Shown piece by piece: positions 38,263 through 51,980 of a DNA stretch of 64,000 bases. The stretch comes from Hemibagrus wyckioides (Eukaryota > Chordata > Actinopteri > Siluriformes > Bagridae). The DNA is taken from assembly GCF_019097595.1 (NCBI RefSeq), contig NC_080717.1:14684336-14748335 (forward strand), given 5' to 3'. The first letter of the stretch is position 1, and every line of letters begins with the position of its first letter. The position numbers were made by a program, and so were the translations under genes. Under the pieces are notes generated by a model. That model did no database searches, was not told the DNA's origin, and saw only the letters and a program-made list of their open reading frames with translations.

Positions 38263-41200
38263 CTGCCTGGAGACACACATGGCAAATCTGTGTTTAACGC
38301 AGTAGCCAGAAACACAGGCTCTCATATTCATACATTAAAATAGGAAAAAGCTCTTAGCATTGGTCCTGAGGGCAAAGGAGCAGAACATGGGTTAAATCGG
38401 GTTCCTAGTTATTAATTACAGAGGAGGCGGGATAATTCAACATTTATGTTTTCCTCCTAATTCCTAATTCAGGAATTTTCTAGCCAGAAAGACCTAAAAG
38501 ACAGGAAGATCAAAAGCATTAGCTGTTTGTCCATGTGTGTTTGGGTGTAGGACTTAATCCAAAGAAAGAAGTAAACTTTGGGCCGCTCAAAGCACACCTG
38601 CTCCAAAAGCAGCAAAATAAATAAACCTCTAATACAGGAATGTTGCGATGTTTAGTAGGAGTAAGTTCTAGTGCCATATTTCAGTTGAATAATCTCCTGG
38701 AATCTGGTGGTTGCGTTTATAGCCAAAGGTTTCCAAATAATAGGAAAATAATAATCTAAGTATTGAAATATTGCCATGTTTAAGCACAAGCATGTGTGCG
38801 TGCGTCTGCATGGGCCACAAGAAGGGATTTTCAGCGTTTCCCTGTGTGTGTGTGTTAGATGATAAGAAGTCACCCCCCCTCATTTCTTGAGGTGTGCATG
38901 TTGTGATAAAGAGCAGCGTGTAAAAGGACAGTTACACACCATGCACTACAACTACACAGCTACGACGACATAACAACGGGACCACAAACTTCCAATTCAA
39001 AATGAACATAAACAGTATCTTTGCCTCCTGATACGAGATCACTGATAAAGACAGACAGATTTCAGCTTTAACAATAAAATATGTAGTTTTTTTGTCTTGT
39101 GTGTCAGTGTTTACATTACTTTTGGACTACAAATGATATGAAGTGAGAACTTAATCAAAGCAGACTTCATTTTGAAACTGAAATCAATTTCCTAGTTACA
39201 TAATTGTACAATTTGGCCATATAGTACACAGTTCTAAAATGGGAAATTATCTATAATCACCCACAGAAGAGGATGAGTTCCCTTTTCAGTCTGTTTTCAA
39301 ACCTTTCAAGGTTTCTTCCTTTGGTCTCAGGGAGTTTTTTCTTGGCATTGTCTTATGTAGTATAACTGGGATAAACTGATACATTTTTCATTTCTGTCAA
39401 GAGTTTATTAGATTTCTGTAATGCTACTTTGTGACCATGTCCATTACAACAGTACAGTCTTACACTCATCTGTTTATAATGTTTTCTAGTCCCGTAAGTA
39501 TTTTTTGTCTGACTTTGTACACATTTCTCATGATATCCTCTGGAGATATTATATAAAAATATATATCAATTCTTGTCCCTCTGTATTTTAAGTTAAATCC
39601 TGAACATCACTTTGAAAGAGAAAATAAATAGATAATGTTTACCTATTTTGTATGTAAAAGATAGATGTAAGTGTATTTATTTTTGACTTAGTAGAACTTA
39701 GTGAGTTAAAATATGTAAAGTAACATAGGTATATTTCTTTAAAAAAAGTTCAATCCCTGCGATATCTCTTGAAAATGTAAGTGACTAACATTAATGAAAG
39801 TAAAAAGCACTTACTTTTATGAAAAGCTCAATGCTTGGTTCTTTATCCTGCTGCAGTGCCATTATTTTCCACAAACTGGATGCTTGTTAGCCCAAAACTT
39901 GTCCGCTGTAATCCTACAAATCAGCTGTAAGCAAGAAGGAAAAAATAAAATCACCACACACACATATATGTCTGAGTGCAGGAGTTAGTTGCCTGTTAGT
40001 TGCTGCTCGGGGATCTGCTCCTTCAACATTTTAAGTCTAAGGGGGAGGGAAAGTGAAATGGGTGTGGCATCGACTTATATAAACTATCGGCCAAGTAGAT
40101 GCAGTGTTTAAAAATAGTTCACCTTTCACTACACAGCTCGTAATTAACGAAGAGTGAAACATCAAAGTGTACTGAGTGGTCTTATGTCCTGTTCCCTAAA
40201 GCCATCAACACGTAACATGTGTGCTATTTGGCTCTCAGTAACACTACCCTCAGTGCCTGTGACTCCTAAAACAAAGCTTCCACTATGTCCAGTCACAATG
40301 CCCTTCTCTTTTACTTACTTTAATTAATGTTAATGGAAAAAGAAAAACAATTTTCACAGCTGTGGGATGTTGGAGAAAGAAATCTAAATCTAAATAAGTT
40401 TAAAAGACATTCAGGACAAAACTAGCTGGTGCAGAGGTGATCAGAATTCAAATTAGATTTTTTTTACAGGCTTGTATTAGTGTTCTACGCCTTCCAGAAA
40501 CTTCTTGCAAATGGGCTCTGATCTCAGCCATGAGTCATGCAGAGGGTGATGGGGATGGGAGTGAGAGCTGCGCATGTGAGTGTGTGATAAATGTTAAGAA
40601 ACTCTTGCTCACTGCAGCAAAAAGGAAGAGATCATCTAGATATTTAAAAAGAATAACTGAGTCACTGATGAGGTCTCAGGTTCATGATTCAGTGCTTACT
40701 TAGAAACTATGGCTGAGAATGCTTGTTACCTGTTACCATGGATACCATGTAAACTTTACTTTTACCATTTGAGATCACATGCATCAAATTTATCAAAGGT
40801 ATGAAATTTACCTTAGAATTTGGAGTTAATTTTTTTTTTGCCAAGCTCCATGAACAAAAGACAGACAAGCTCCAAATCTCTGTAATCCAAAAATGGATAG
40901 TGAGGAGTTTCATTTCTGCTTTTTAAGAAGGGGAATTGTTGCATCACTGTGGGGATTTCACAAGGGTTTGTGAAAGAGTCCCAGTGGACAACAAAATACC
41001 CTTCATGAAACAGAAATTGCCAAACCACAAAAATATACACAATGGTCAAGTTAATGTTCTTTTTTTTCCAGAATATTTATGGGGTGGAGAGGAGCTTCCA
41101 ATATGTAATGTAAGATTGCAAAACAAGCCCTTAAAATGGAAATTACCAACAAATCCTGGAAATGAAGCAAGGCCACACTCAAGCCATGACAGGAAGCAGG

Positions 41201-41650
41201 ATATGGCAGAGTTTACTCTTCGCTCAGTGTTATCCCCTACCCCCTCGCTTACAATACTATATAAGCATTGGCCCTGTTGATTTAAAAATCAAAGTAGTCT
41301 ACTTTTGTAAAATGTAATGTAATGTTTCCATGGAGGTCCTGATGCCAGCATACTCAGCATTTGTCAAACATAGCAGAGGTCAGAGCGGGACTATGGCTTT
41401 TTCTTCAGGCTGCTCTTCTTCTAGCTGGGGTAGAAAGTGTATAATTATGGACTCTGTGCTGACAAAGCAGCGCACACACTGAAATTTATTACCTCATATG
41501 ACTCCCATGTTTCCTGATAATTGATAACCTCTAGGATTTCACCAAAACTGATGCTGCACTCCTGTCTACCTGCTTTGAAAATGAAAATTTCATTAAAGTT
41601 GCTGGGGAAAAAAGGTAAAAAATGTCTCTTTGACCCAATAAAAATTTAAG
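38263..41650. other. Intergenic/5' clic2 region
   Basis: The unseen first exon of clic2 should be here, but no short coding exon stood out. A repeat piece at 39180-39400 (GAGGATGAGTTCCCTTTTCA, GGTTTCTTCCTTTGGTCTCA) matches that at 30990-31710. Other open frames show no recognisable protein. Confidence 0.4.
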
Positions 41651-42168
41651 CTACATCTTCAGACTGTTGTCCTGCTCCATGTCAATAAAATGACACACAT
41701 TCCAAAGTGTGCCAGCCACAGCCATCAGCTGTTTGTGAAAAGATGCCTGTTTTTCTCTTGGTACAAAGGCATCATTGAATGCTTTCTCCTGGTCAGAATT
41801 CAGAGAGCAACAAACAAACAAGGCACCTCGTAGTGTTAAAACCAGACCATTATGTGACTTCTGCATTATGTCTCGTTCATGCAGCTCTAGTTTGTCCTGG
41901 TGTTTTCTCAGCTTTTTGCTGGCTCTCAACTCATACCATTCCTGGTCTGCTCCGGATTTCTCAGGTAAGTTTTTCTTTCTAAGATTCAGTGATAGACAAG
42001 TGAACACAACACTGCAGCCACACAGACACTTCTTGAAGAAGAGCGTTTGTTGAGGGATTTATCTTTTGCACATTCTGTGCCAAATAGCTGTGCAGTGTCA
42101 GCTTTAGAGAGGTGACTGTCAGGGTCACTGTCATTGTCTTCAAAACGAACCACTGAAGAAGAGGACAT
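41651..42168 (-). pseudogene. Unidentified two-frame coding stretch
   Basis: Reading the minus strand, a frame opens at 42168 with MSSSSVVRFEDNDSDPDSHL and continues, protein-like, to about 42020. A second frame from about 42000 to a stop at 41651 contains EWYELRASKKLRKHQDKLEL, a hydrophobic GLVLTLRGALFVCCSLN segment, and a C-terminus with LWNVCHFIDMEQDNSLKM. Composition looks like real protein in both parts: an acidic N-terminus, then a basic coiled coil. They are in different frames with no obvious GT-AG intron between. A frameshifted processed copy or a decayed gene is therefore likely; a real two-exon gene with an unusual junction is possible. I do not recognise the family. Confidence 0.35.
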
Positions 42169-42339
42169 TAGGATCTGCAGTTTGTTTGCCTAATCATGGA
42201 AAAGGCAGTTAACTACTAAAGAACAGATTCTACAACAGTTCACAACAAAGAGGATTTAGTACATTATTTAGTGTATTTAATATTGCAGTCACCATGTGAT
42301 GTATTTCCAGTTTTTGTAATTTGCATTTATATTATATTT

Positions 42340-42340
42340 T

Positions 42341-42371
<31 letters not shown>

Positions 42372-42375
42372 TTTG
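42340..42375. repeat. (TG)n(AG)n microsatellite
   Basis: A TG run followed immediately by an AG run, upstream of the eva1c exons. Confidence 0.9.
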
Positions 42376-42809
42376 TAAGGAGGAGAAATAGAGAGAGATC
42401 ACTAATGCCCCCCTACACACACACACACACACAAACACACAGGGAGGTGGTCTTGCATGTTAAAGCTTAGAAACCAGAGCTAGGTGGTACAAAAGCAATG
42501 GGAAAGAGGAGGATGAGGGTAGGTGCTGTGTATTTTTTTCTATTTTTCATTAAATCTATCACAGACATGGAAATTCATTGTGATTGCAGCACATGCTCTA
42601 CGTAATATGGGTAAGAAAAGAAAATAGCTTTCAAAACAAGAAAAACAAAAAAAGTGATATTCAGATTCATGTGTTCTTCAAAACAGTTGAACATGATGTT
42701 GAACTGTAATGCAGAATTGTAGTCTGGTTAATGACTTTGTGATATAAAATGGTATTGATCTGTATAATCTAAAATCATTTACTGCAAACACCTTCATAAG
42801 AGGCTTGCA

Positions 42810-43165
42810 CTTAGGGACAAACTTTATATTTTCAATGTTAAAAGCATTATAGAAATAAATTAAACTGAATTGAATTAAGCAGGTTTATCCCAAATCTCCA
42901 GGGTTGGAGGTTTGATTCCTGATTCCACCCTGTGTGCACGTTTGCATGTTCCCCTGAATACTCCAGTTTCCTTTCCCAGTCCAAAGATGGGTTGTAGGCT
43001 GATTGCCGTCTCTAAAATGTCTGTAGTATGTGAATGGGTGTGTCAGTCTGTGTGTGATTGTGCCCTATAATGGTGCCCTGGGTCCCATGGAATTGGCTCC
43101 AGGTTCCCTGAGGCCATGTGTAGGATAAGTGGTACAAAAAATAGATGGATAGATAGATGAAGGTT
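42810..43165. repeat. Dispersed teleost repeats
   Basis: Ends of two repeat types abut. An ATTATAGAAATAAATTAAAC-type tail (to 42876) is as at 31640-31700. A GGTTTGATTCCTGATTCCAC... AGTCCAAAGATGGGTTGTAG unit, ending in GATGGATAGATAGATGA, is as at 13395-13620. Confidence 0.6.
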
Positions 43166-43200
43166 CTAAAATATAATATGTTCTATAATAAAGCATTACT

Positions 43201-43435
43201 TTTAGTGGCACAACAGGCTCCTGGTGGTCCAGCGGTCCAGGTTCGATTCCCGGGTGAGCGCTAACCCAGCCACTGAAGAGTTACCTCTCAGTGCCTGTCC
43301 CAGGCCTGGGTTAAATGGGAGGGTTGGGTCAGGAAGGGCTTTCGGCATAAAACCTGTGGCAAACTGAAACATACAGACCAAATGCTGTGGCGACCCCAAA
43401 TAGGGAGTAGCCAAAAAAAACCATAACACTTTTTT
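43201..43435. repeat. tRNA-derived SINE
   Basis: The head has a pol III B-box-like GGTTCGATTCCC preceded by TGGTGGTCCAGCGG. The body contains GGTCAGGAAGGGCTTTCGGC and CTGTGGCGACCCCAAATAGG, and it ends in an A-rich tail (CCAAAAAAAACC). The GCTGTGGCGACCCC tail type is a well-known fish SINE 3' end. Confidence 0.7.
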
Positions 43436-43439
43436 GCAG

Positions 43440-43700
43440 CTGGCCACACTCCTGCCTAACAGCTCCAGGGTCCCTGGTTCAGTCCTGAACTTTTGTTACT
43501 GTCTGTTTGTGTAGTGTTGCACATGTTTTTGTACATGTGCACTGGCTATTCTAAATTGGCCCTAATACCCACCACATACTCATGTGCATGCTGTGGTGCA
43601 ACAGACTAGTATGCCACCCAGACTGTTTCCTGCCTCTGGCTCAGTGTTCCTAGGATTTGCTTTAGACCCTGACCAGGATAAAGCATTTAGTAAAGATGAT
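43440..43700. repeat. Diverged dispersed repeat
   Basis: It has the same architecture as 42880-43165: CCAGGGTCCCTGGTTCAGTC, TCTAAATTGGCCC, and ends in a (GATGAA)-type run. It is heavily decayed. Confidence 0.45.
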
Positions 43701-44161
43701 GAAGATGAAGGTATTACTGCCTTTTGTAAAAAATTAGCTTCTATTGCATGAGATGCTTGGTATTACATTCCTATTAATTGAATACATTTTCAAGTTGCTC
43801 TGCATACTGGTCAATTCCAAGATGATTTTCCAATAAAAAAAAGAAAAAAGAAAAAAAGGTTTCTGCAGTAATTCAGTCTGATGTCCTGCAGTGAACTGAA
43901 AAACAGATAAAGGCAGTGCTGGGAATGATTTAATATTACATTCCAGTTGTGCACCACACCTATGATGATAAGATAAGAAAGCAAGGCAAGTGTTATATTG
44001 CCATCACACGGCCATGCAACGGTCTTTTACACTAAACATGCAGTACTTGTAGTACACACCTTAAACACCAGTGTTTAATCTGGTTTCAGTGCTTGGGTTG
44101 TTTGCTAACAGAGGCAACACCTAAACACATAGTTCAGCATTTTTAATTTCTCTGGCTGTAG

Positions 44162-47100
44162 ATTTCCTCCACACTGTGTTGAAGAACCACACGGCCCACG
44201 CATGTGATGGAGAGACGCTGACCATCAGGTGTCCCTCAAAAACCTCAGTGGTTGTTTTATCTGCATTCTATGGACGGCGAATACCAAGTCAGCACTTATG
44301 CCCCAATGCAAACGCAAACATCACAGAGGAAAGCACAGAATGCATGTCCACCATCGCCATACAGGTGCTTAATACTGGAAGAATGTTGAATAACAATTTG
44401 AAATGTCTCTCTGTTGTGAGGTTAAATTGTATTGCTTTTTCTGAATGTACACCTCAGCTTCTTTTTTGTATGTGAGTAGAAAGTGGTGTCTGAGTGCCAG
44501 GATCGAAGGGTATGTCAGATTCCTGTGGCAAGTCCAGTGTTTGGACAAGATCCCTGCCCTGAAACCAGCAAGTATCTCCTGGTTTCCCACAAGTGTCGGC
44601 CTGGTTAGAGCACACACACACACACACACACAAACACAGACACACACATATAGACACACACACACACACACACACACATAGAACATTTCCCAAAAGTCTA
44701 TTCCCTCAATGATTTTGCAATAAAGCAAAATGCAATGTTGGGAGGAGCTTGAATTTTTTTTAAATTATTTCAGAATTTCTGCAGATTTTTCGGCCAAGAT
44801 CATGCAACATCATTACAAGCCTTGTGTCTAACATGAGTACATCTACCATAGAAAGTAATTACATATGTGTTTCCCTGGTAGAGGTTTAAGAAGAATCAAA
44901 TAATCATGTACTTGTAATTTCACCAATTTAAACAGTCTTCTTCAATAAAAAAGCACAAAAAAACGTTTCTGCAGCAAAATCATCAAAAATCATTAGAAAT
45001 CCTGGAGGAACTGAATGTATTTCTATGATATAGTATGTATTAAATTCTTTTGTCTTTCCTTTTCAAAGCACATCACCGCTTGCGGACAGTGTGTGAGAAT
45101 GAGAAGATGCGGCTCGTCTGTAAGAACGACACTGTGCTGGCCATCTACTCCGCCACGTTTGGCCACCTGGAGCATGACACCCCCATATGCCCTCAAGAGG
45201 GGCGTGTGAAGCCTGACATGGGTCTGGGACTGAACAATAACTCAGTTGTGCCATCTAGCAAATACATTTTATATAGCAGCTGAGCCTGTGCAAGACTGAA
45301 TATTTCCATCACTAACTTTAAGGCAAAACGTATAAACAAATCCAAGCAAACTATACAGTCAGTTCTCTTATATGTATTCTGTGTGTGTGATTTCATTTCA
45401 GAGTGTTTGTCTCCATCAGCATTGAGAAAGGTATCAAGGAAATGTCATGGCAGAACAAACTGCACTTTGGTGGCCAGTGTGCAGAGCTTTGGTGACCCCT
45501 GCTTCCCCGGCACCAGCAAACATCTGCGCGTGACTTTCACATGTGGTGCGTTACAGGATACCATAACAAGCAGGGAAAAAATGTGCACATTCACACAGCA
45601 CTGAAATAATTTTATGGCTACATTCCATGACCTTGTTATTGTGAATTCAGTTCCTAGGTATTTGCTAGAAGATATGGGACGTGGAGGCACAGATCCTTTC
45701 CGAATCTCTGATTATACACATGGTAAGATGAAGAAGATGATTTTATGCTAAATTCGAACACAAGTAATGTTCAATCATCTAATGAAAATGCCTAACAGGA
45801 TGCATTAAACATGATATATTAATATTAACATAAATGACTTGAATTTGTGAAACAGCAAGCACAGGATTCTGCTACCAGTGAAACCACATATGTAATTACT
45901 TTCTGTGATACATGATATTGCCAAATGTTTTGGGACACCCCTCCAAATCATTGAATCCAGGATTTTCAGGGATTGGTTGCAATATACAGTGATATTGTGA
46001 TATTAACTGTGATATCACTTATCAGTTGCAAGTATATCATTTTTACCCAGATTATAGATTGAAAGTCAATTATTAATGTAAATCCAGATCATTTAATGAA
46101 TTATTAGAATCATCATTCTGTCTTTAGAATGGATTTTTATTTCATTAAAACAAAATGCAGCTAGGGAACCTGGCATGAAATGAATGTGAGCTATTGTATT
46201 GTAAACAACAACAAAAGAAACCTCAAAAACACATTTTTGAATGGTTAAATGAATGTTTCTTTAGCTCCACTGTTAGAAAACGTTTTGAGGAAGTTTAAGA
46301 GTTACCAGGGGTAAATGGCAATATTACTAGAGCACAGTTTCTTGAAGAAGTGTTACAGAGTCAAATTTGAAGACAAATGCATGTTAAAACAAACACAAGA
46401 CATTCTTCCATTACCTATGGTTAAAAGGATATTTCTGATATAATGAGATGGAAATAATATTGGCTGTAGAGTGTAATATACTGAATGGTCATGCTGACTG
46501 CTGAGGCTGCTTTCCCCTCTGCAGGTGGCTGGTACACTGGCCCTGGTGTGTACAGACCACAAAACATTTTCACCAACACTTTGGAAATCTTTTTCCAGAT
46601 CCAGGGTAGGTTAATAGGTTAATCTGGACCCTATGCATGCATACTGTATGAAAGCAAATCATTTTAATTAAAAATACTTTTTAACTGGATTGTTTCCCCC
46701 TGCACTGACACCAGCAGTCAGCATTGGCCTTTCCCTTTACTAATCATGTCAACGATATTTTTTTTTTAAAACCCTGCATGTCTGATTTTTTCTAATAATA
46801 TTTGTTTATGTTTGCACAGACTTAAAGTGCTTGTATTCTCTTTTATGTTATAAGGTCTTCCAGAGACAGTGGCTCTGTACTTTGTCTCAGGCATATGCGC
46901 TGGTTTGGTCTTCCTGCTGTGTCTGTTTGGTGTGAAATCTACCCTGGTGCGAGATGTGAAGGATTTGGTGTCAGATATAGAGGATGAGATTAAGACTGCA
47001 CGCAGATCGCGCCGTGGGCTGATCAATGACGACAATATCTCCTTAGATTCTTCCTTTCCTCGCCTTACACATCCTTACCGTGGAGCTGACATGTTCAGCC

Positions 47101-47231
47101 CAGAGATGGTCATGACAGTGGTCATGGACGAGAAGAGAGATGAGGAAAGGGACAAAGCAGAGGTTCCAAATGGAGACATTTGGCCACACTGCAATTTCAG
47201 CCCTTATGCCATCCATCCACTTCAGAAATGA
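44162..47231 (+). CDS. eva1c: EVA-1 homolog C, SUEL-lectin membrane receptor (first exon missing)
   Basis: Seven exons (44162-44364, 44480-44603, 45069-45221, 45402-45545, 45651-45722, 46525-46605, 46855-47231) join in phase to about 384 residues ending in a stop. EVA1C is a single-pass surface protein that binds heparin/heparan sulfate and acts with SLIT signalling in axon guidance. Exons 1-2 form the first SUEL-type lectin domain (HACDGETLTIRCPS, SAFYGRR, DPCPETSKYLLVSHKC). Exons 3-4 form the second (VCENEKMRLVCKN, YSATFG, DPCFPGTSKHLRVTFTC). A linker follows, then the helix VALYFVSGICAGLVFLLCLF and a cytoplasmic tail rich in acidic and basic residues that ends YAIHPLQK. The signal peptide exon upstream of 44162 was not found. 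The exon 2 donor is GTTAGA, weak but GT. Confidence 0.9.
44611..44682. repeat. (CA)n microsatellite
   Basis: Interrupted CA run directly downstream of the eva1c exon 44480-44603. Confidence 0.95.
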
Positions 47232-49170
47232 ATGCATATCAGTTATGGACTTGCTTATTGTGCTAAAGATTTGACCAAAACACAGTGAGATGTTGTTCAT
47301 GTGTGTTGATTACCTGTTGATTTGTAGAGAATTCATTTACTTTAACACTCATTTATAGTAATTAACAAGATAAAATTTGCATTTATTCCAATACTTTGTC
47401 ATATAAAGCACTGCAAGACTTACCTGATTAACAACTGTTACCTATAATAAACACCTTGTTAAAATATCCAGTATATACAACATTACCATTAGTTTTGTGT
47501 CTATTACTGAACATACATAACTTTCTATAACTGTCTATTGGATGCTTTTGGGATACAAATGTCTGTTTATTTGTGAGAATTTTTGTAATGTAATGTTTTG
47601 ATGGTGGATCAAAATATAAAATAATTAAATAAAAACAAAAAAAAAACACTTTAAATAGTAAATAATCTTATTCTATTTTGGTTTCTTCTTGGATTAACAA
47701 GTGTTTGTTTTCATTCATGACAACACAAAATGACCAGCAGAGGGAGGCTTCTTCATTTATGCAAACAGACAGCAAGTCTCCTTCAGTAAGTCAGTCAGCA
47801 AGGAGAAAGCATTTTTCTATTTTTCTAATTATAGCAGTTATAATATAATATATACTCACCAGCCTCTCTTTTTTTAGTCTCTTTTGACATTAAGACATAA
47901 AGCAGCTTGTTATATTACAGAGAAACATGTTTTTTATTACTAAATAACAAGACGTTTTAAGCCGACACAAATCCCTGTGAATGAGAGGTTACTATAGAAA
48001 CGATAAAGAGCAAATGAATGAATTACAGCAGGAGATATGGGCAGGCTTTGCTGTTACATAAGAAATAAAACACAATGAAAAGAATTTATAATGGAATTAT
48101 GCAGAAGCAGATTATTATGGATACATGTAATGTTGTGGAATAAACAAATTAGTTCCAGGTAACATATTTGCCTGAGCAATGGCGCACCTTGACTCCTACT
48201 ATTATTAGAGGTAATAGTAACAAACATACAGTGAGAAGTGAAAGAACCCAGAATCAGGACGAAATTGAGATATTACAACACAACCTGACCAAGCTGACCA
48301 ATTGCCTGTGCAACCTACTAGACTGCAGAGTTCAAACCAGGACGAACTCTGGATCCAACACAACAGTTACTGAAAATGAAAGAATGAATACATATTTTGA
48401 AAATTAATTATATGATTCACTTGGAATGGCAAAACCAATTATTTTCAGAGTGGACTGTATATTATCCCATGATGCAGTTGGGCTTTGGTGGTGTAAATTG
48501 AGCTAAACTGATTTTGAGAAATGAACCTATTTACTATAGTTGAATAATACAATTTTGTGCAAAGAGGTATAAGGAAATAATGTTAAATTGATAAAACTTT
48601 GTATTTATAAAAATATAATATTTCTGATTTGGAACAGGCCCTGAATGTTTTCTTGATTGTTGTCCCACTGCCACTGCCATTCTACTGCCATATGGTAATA
48701 AATCAAAAAAGCACTATTTAATTTACTCTAACTACTTCATAATCTTATCATAATGATGTCTTTACATATTTACTCCAGCGCTGGAATATTGGAACTTGGA
48801 AGTTACATAGCTGTTCTGATTATAATTTGGTGTACCAACACCGTTATTTTTGTCATTATAATGCTCGTTCTCTCATTGCTTTTTGTGTTCCCTTTCTGTC
48901 CCCTAGTGAATTGCTTGTGTACTTCTCATCTCAGAGGAAGACATGAAAGGCCATATTGGTGAAATGGAGATGTTGGGCAAGTGGAGGCCCGCCCCAGTTG
49001 ATGGAGGGCTATGCAGGGCATCAAGCTGCAGCGTGAGTCAGTTGTATTGTATTGATTTATCATGTTAAATCTATTAAGACAGTGAGTGTTGCAATCTCTC
49101 CATGACTGCTTTACAACCCTCATGCTACTAAATAGTGCATCATACAGTGACTAAATAGTGCATCATATAG
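47232..49170. other. Intergenic DNA after eva1c
   Basis: It begins with the eva1c 3' UTR (AATAAA near 47447). No exon is recognised on either strand. Confidence 0.5.
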
Positions 49171-49350
49171 TGGATATAAAAGTCTGCCCATCTCTGTTAA
49201 AGTGTATTTGTTGTTAAACCAAGATAATTCATGTCAAAACCTTTTCCACCTTTATTGTGGAATTGCAATCTATGTATTAAAGTGGAAAAACAATCAGAAT
49301 CATTTTAGCGGGAAAAATAAATTGGTTGCATAAATATTTAAGTCTTTGTC
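49171..49350. mobile_element. Tc1/mariner-type terminal fragment
   Basis: ATAAAAGTCTGCCCATCTCTGTTAAA followed by AACCTTTTCCACCTTTATTG-type sequence resembles the end of a fish Tc1-like element. The 61935-62500 relic opens with the related AAAAAGTCTGCACATTTAA. Confidence 0.5.
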
Positions 49351-51200
49351 AGGACCCGAATATTGGGTCTGTAATATAGGAAGAGGCAAATTTGGCTAAT
49401 ATTTACATTTATTCATTGGCATTGGCATAATCACTTATCTAATGTGACTTAGACAGCAGGGTTAAGGGTTGAGGACCTTGTAAATAGCTCAACAAACTCA
49501 AACTCACAATCTTCCAGTCAGTAATCCAGCACCCAACCAGCTCAACCACCACACTGCCCTAGACATATACAATACATTTCTAGGGATATGTACCAATCAG
49601 CCATAACATCACTGACAGGTGAAGTGAATAACATTGATTATCTTGTTACCATGGCACCTGTCAAGGGGTGAGATACAGTACTGGGCAAAAGACCTGTGTT
49701 AAAAAATGTGTAAGAAAAGTAAAGATGCCTTAATTGATTAAGCATTTCTGTTTATCAAGTTATGGTGCTGTGGCCAATTCCACTGATAAGCAGGAGAGAT
49801 GAGGCTGAAGAACCTTTCTTGTTCCTACAGAACAAGAGAAAATCTGCAGTCATTAATTGTGTACTTACAAAATGTCCCTGTATGGTGTGTTCCTGATAAC
49901 ATTTTGTCAGTGAGTAAAGTAGATACAGTGGACCTCATTTGTCAATCTTTTGTTACAGTTGTGTGCAAATGTTTGCACAAGCAAAACTGAACTAGAAATT
50001 TCTAAAAGATTTACAAAATCGAAATTTAGATTTTCTTCATACATGTGTATATGTGAATGAATTCTAAACACAGGTAAATTACTGAGTGTCTTTGAATTTT
50101 GTGACACCCACAAAACTCCATAAAGGGAGCAGAAATGATGAGGAAAATGCAAAAATGAACCTAATCTAACGTTACTTTGACTCATATCTATGCCAATTAA
50201 TTATAAGTATAATAAACCTTCGAAAATGCCAAGTTAAGTTATCAAAGAGATTAATTAATTGAGGTAAAAATAAAATGGTTTCCAGATAATTGCTGACTCC
50301 GGGCACCTCACACAGTGAATGTGAAAGTTTATTTGTTTTTTATTCAAAGCTAAGTGTATGTAACTCTCCAAAAGAAATTCCTTGCATGCTCCCCAATTCC
50401 ATGTTAGAAAAGCAGAAGAACAAGTGCCTCAAAATGTGCCTCAGAAGATCATGTGTCAGAAGTTAATGATCTGTAGCACATTAATGACTAAACAGCACAT
50501 TGTAGCTTAAGACATACCAGATCAGTCACTTATCACTCAGTCACATGTAATTAATGGATTTATTTAGGTTTGTTTTCATTTTGTTTAATAGTTAATATGC
50601 CATTAATATGAATATAACTAAAACTACACACTCTCTTTAAACTTGACAGCGTAATTCATCCATAGAATTGGAGCAATTCCTCATGAGTTATATGATTTGA
50701 TAAATCAAGGATTTTATTAGTTCTTGTCTTCCACATGCATAAATTTACAGATAAGAGAACAATTACTATTTCTTGTTACTTGTTTTTTTTTTCTTTTCAG
50801 GTCTTTCCTTGTATATAGTCTATATTTCTTTCTTTCTCTCTTCCACTTTATTAGAGCAACTGTAACATGGCAAAGCAATTTCTCCCTGGGATTAATAAAG
50901 TTCTTTGAATCTTGAATCTTGAATTGGGATACAACTGTTTTTTTCCAGAATTAGACTTTCACAAATAGCAAATTTGTGGTCGATTTAAAAATAAATCCTT
51001 TCTTATGCAGCTTGATAAATGAGGACAAATGTGTGTACATAACCATGGCACTCATACTGTGTACACTGTGTGTAAGAACTGAAATATAAGAGTCTGCGTG
51101 AACATGGTGTCTCCAGTGGAGATGCCGTTACACTGCAGCCAAGTATGCGTTTAATGATTATGCGCAAGTTGTACGCAGTGTGTGTGTTCACTGATACTCC
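49351..51200. other. Intergenic DNA upstream of ocrl
   Basis: No exon is recognised. It contains degraded repeat words near 49590-49680 (CCAATCAGCCATAACATCAC... CATGGCACCTGTCA) related to the element at 5558-6094. Confidence 0.4.
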
Positions 51201-51204
51201 CAGC

Positions 51205-51710
51205 CTTTTCTCGTTTACACAGATGTGGAACCCGAAGCTAGCGCTGGTGCTGATAGCAGCCTTAGTTTATCATTCAGACGTGTCTTAATGGGATGTGACG
51301 CGAGCTTTCCGTCATCAAAGTGTTAGAGAACACGGTTAATGAACGCTTTCTACTAGTCCGAGGTAATGGTAGTGTTTTTACGGTCTCGAGACCGTCAGCT
51401 TCGCTTCACGGGGTAGAACTAGCTTAGCTAGCCGCTAGCCCCATCTCAGCCGGTCAGCGACGAAACTAGAGAGTATGTTTTTTCAAATTGGAACATTTTT
51501 ATCTTCGCAAAATTACAGGCTTTTTTTTTAAATTAGGAGTTTCCCAGTTAGCTAACTAGATAGTAAAGCTATTATTTAAGTCTGTCTCCAGAGCAAGGGG
51601 TATTGAAGTGGACCGTAGGGGTGTGGACTGGTATGAGACAAATATTTAACCAGTTAACTAGCCAGTGGCTAGCTAATTATTTGGTGAGAAGCTAACTGGC
51701 GACTTGAACG
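51205..51710 (+). promoter_or_regulatory. Probable CpG-rich promoter and 5' UTR of ocrl
   Basis: From about 51230 to 51480 CpG density is clearly higher than in the surroundings (GTGACGCGAGC, ACGGTCTCGAGACCGTC palindrome, GGTCAGCGACGAAAC). It lies just upstream of the first ocrl coding exon and lacks a TATA box, fitting a housekeeping promoter. Confidence 0.45.
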
Positions 51711-51928
51711 ATGTTGTCCTCACTTGGAATCTGTGAGCAGAAGTGCCTGGCTGTATCCTTTGGAAGTCGTGTGAGTCCCTGAGTTTGACAAGAGCTAGGT
51801 ATCGAAGCTAACTAGCTACACTAACTTATGGAATCTTCACAGCTTGACCAGGGAGACTAACCGAGACCAATGAAATTTAAATATTCAGCTGTAACAAATC
51901 AGCAATACTTTACTGTGTGACAGAATTA

Positions 51929-51980
<52 letters not shown>

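Noticed and set aside
42478..42612. Possible signal-peptide exon for eva1c (MGKRRMRVGAVYFFLFFI)
   Set aside because: The downstream donor does not leave the right phase for the exon at 44162, so I could not support it.
44369..44728. Cys/Val and His/Thr-rich frames
   Set aside because: (CA)n repeat translated; the true coding sequence here is the plus-strand eva1c exon 44480-44603.
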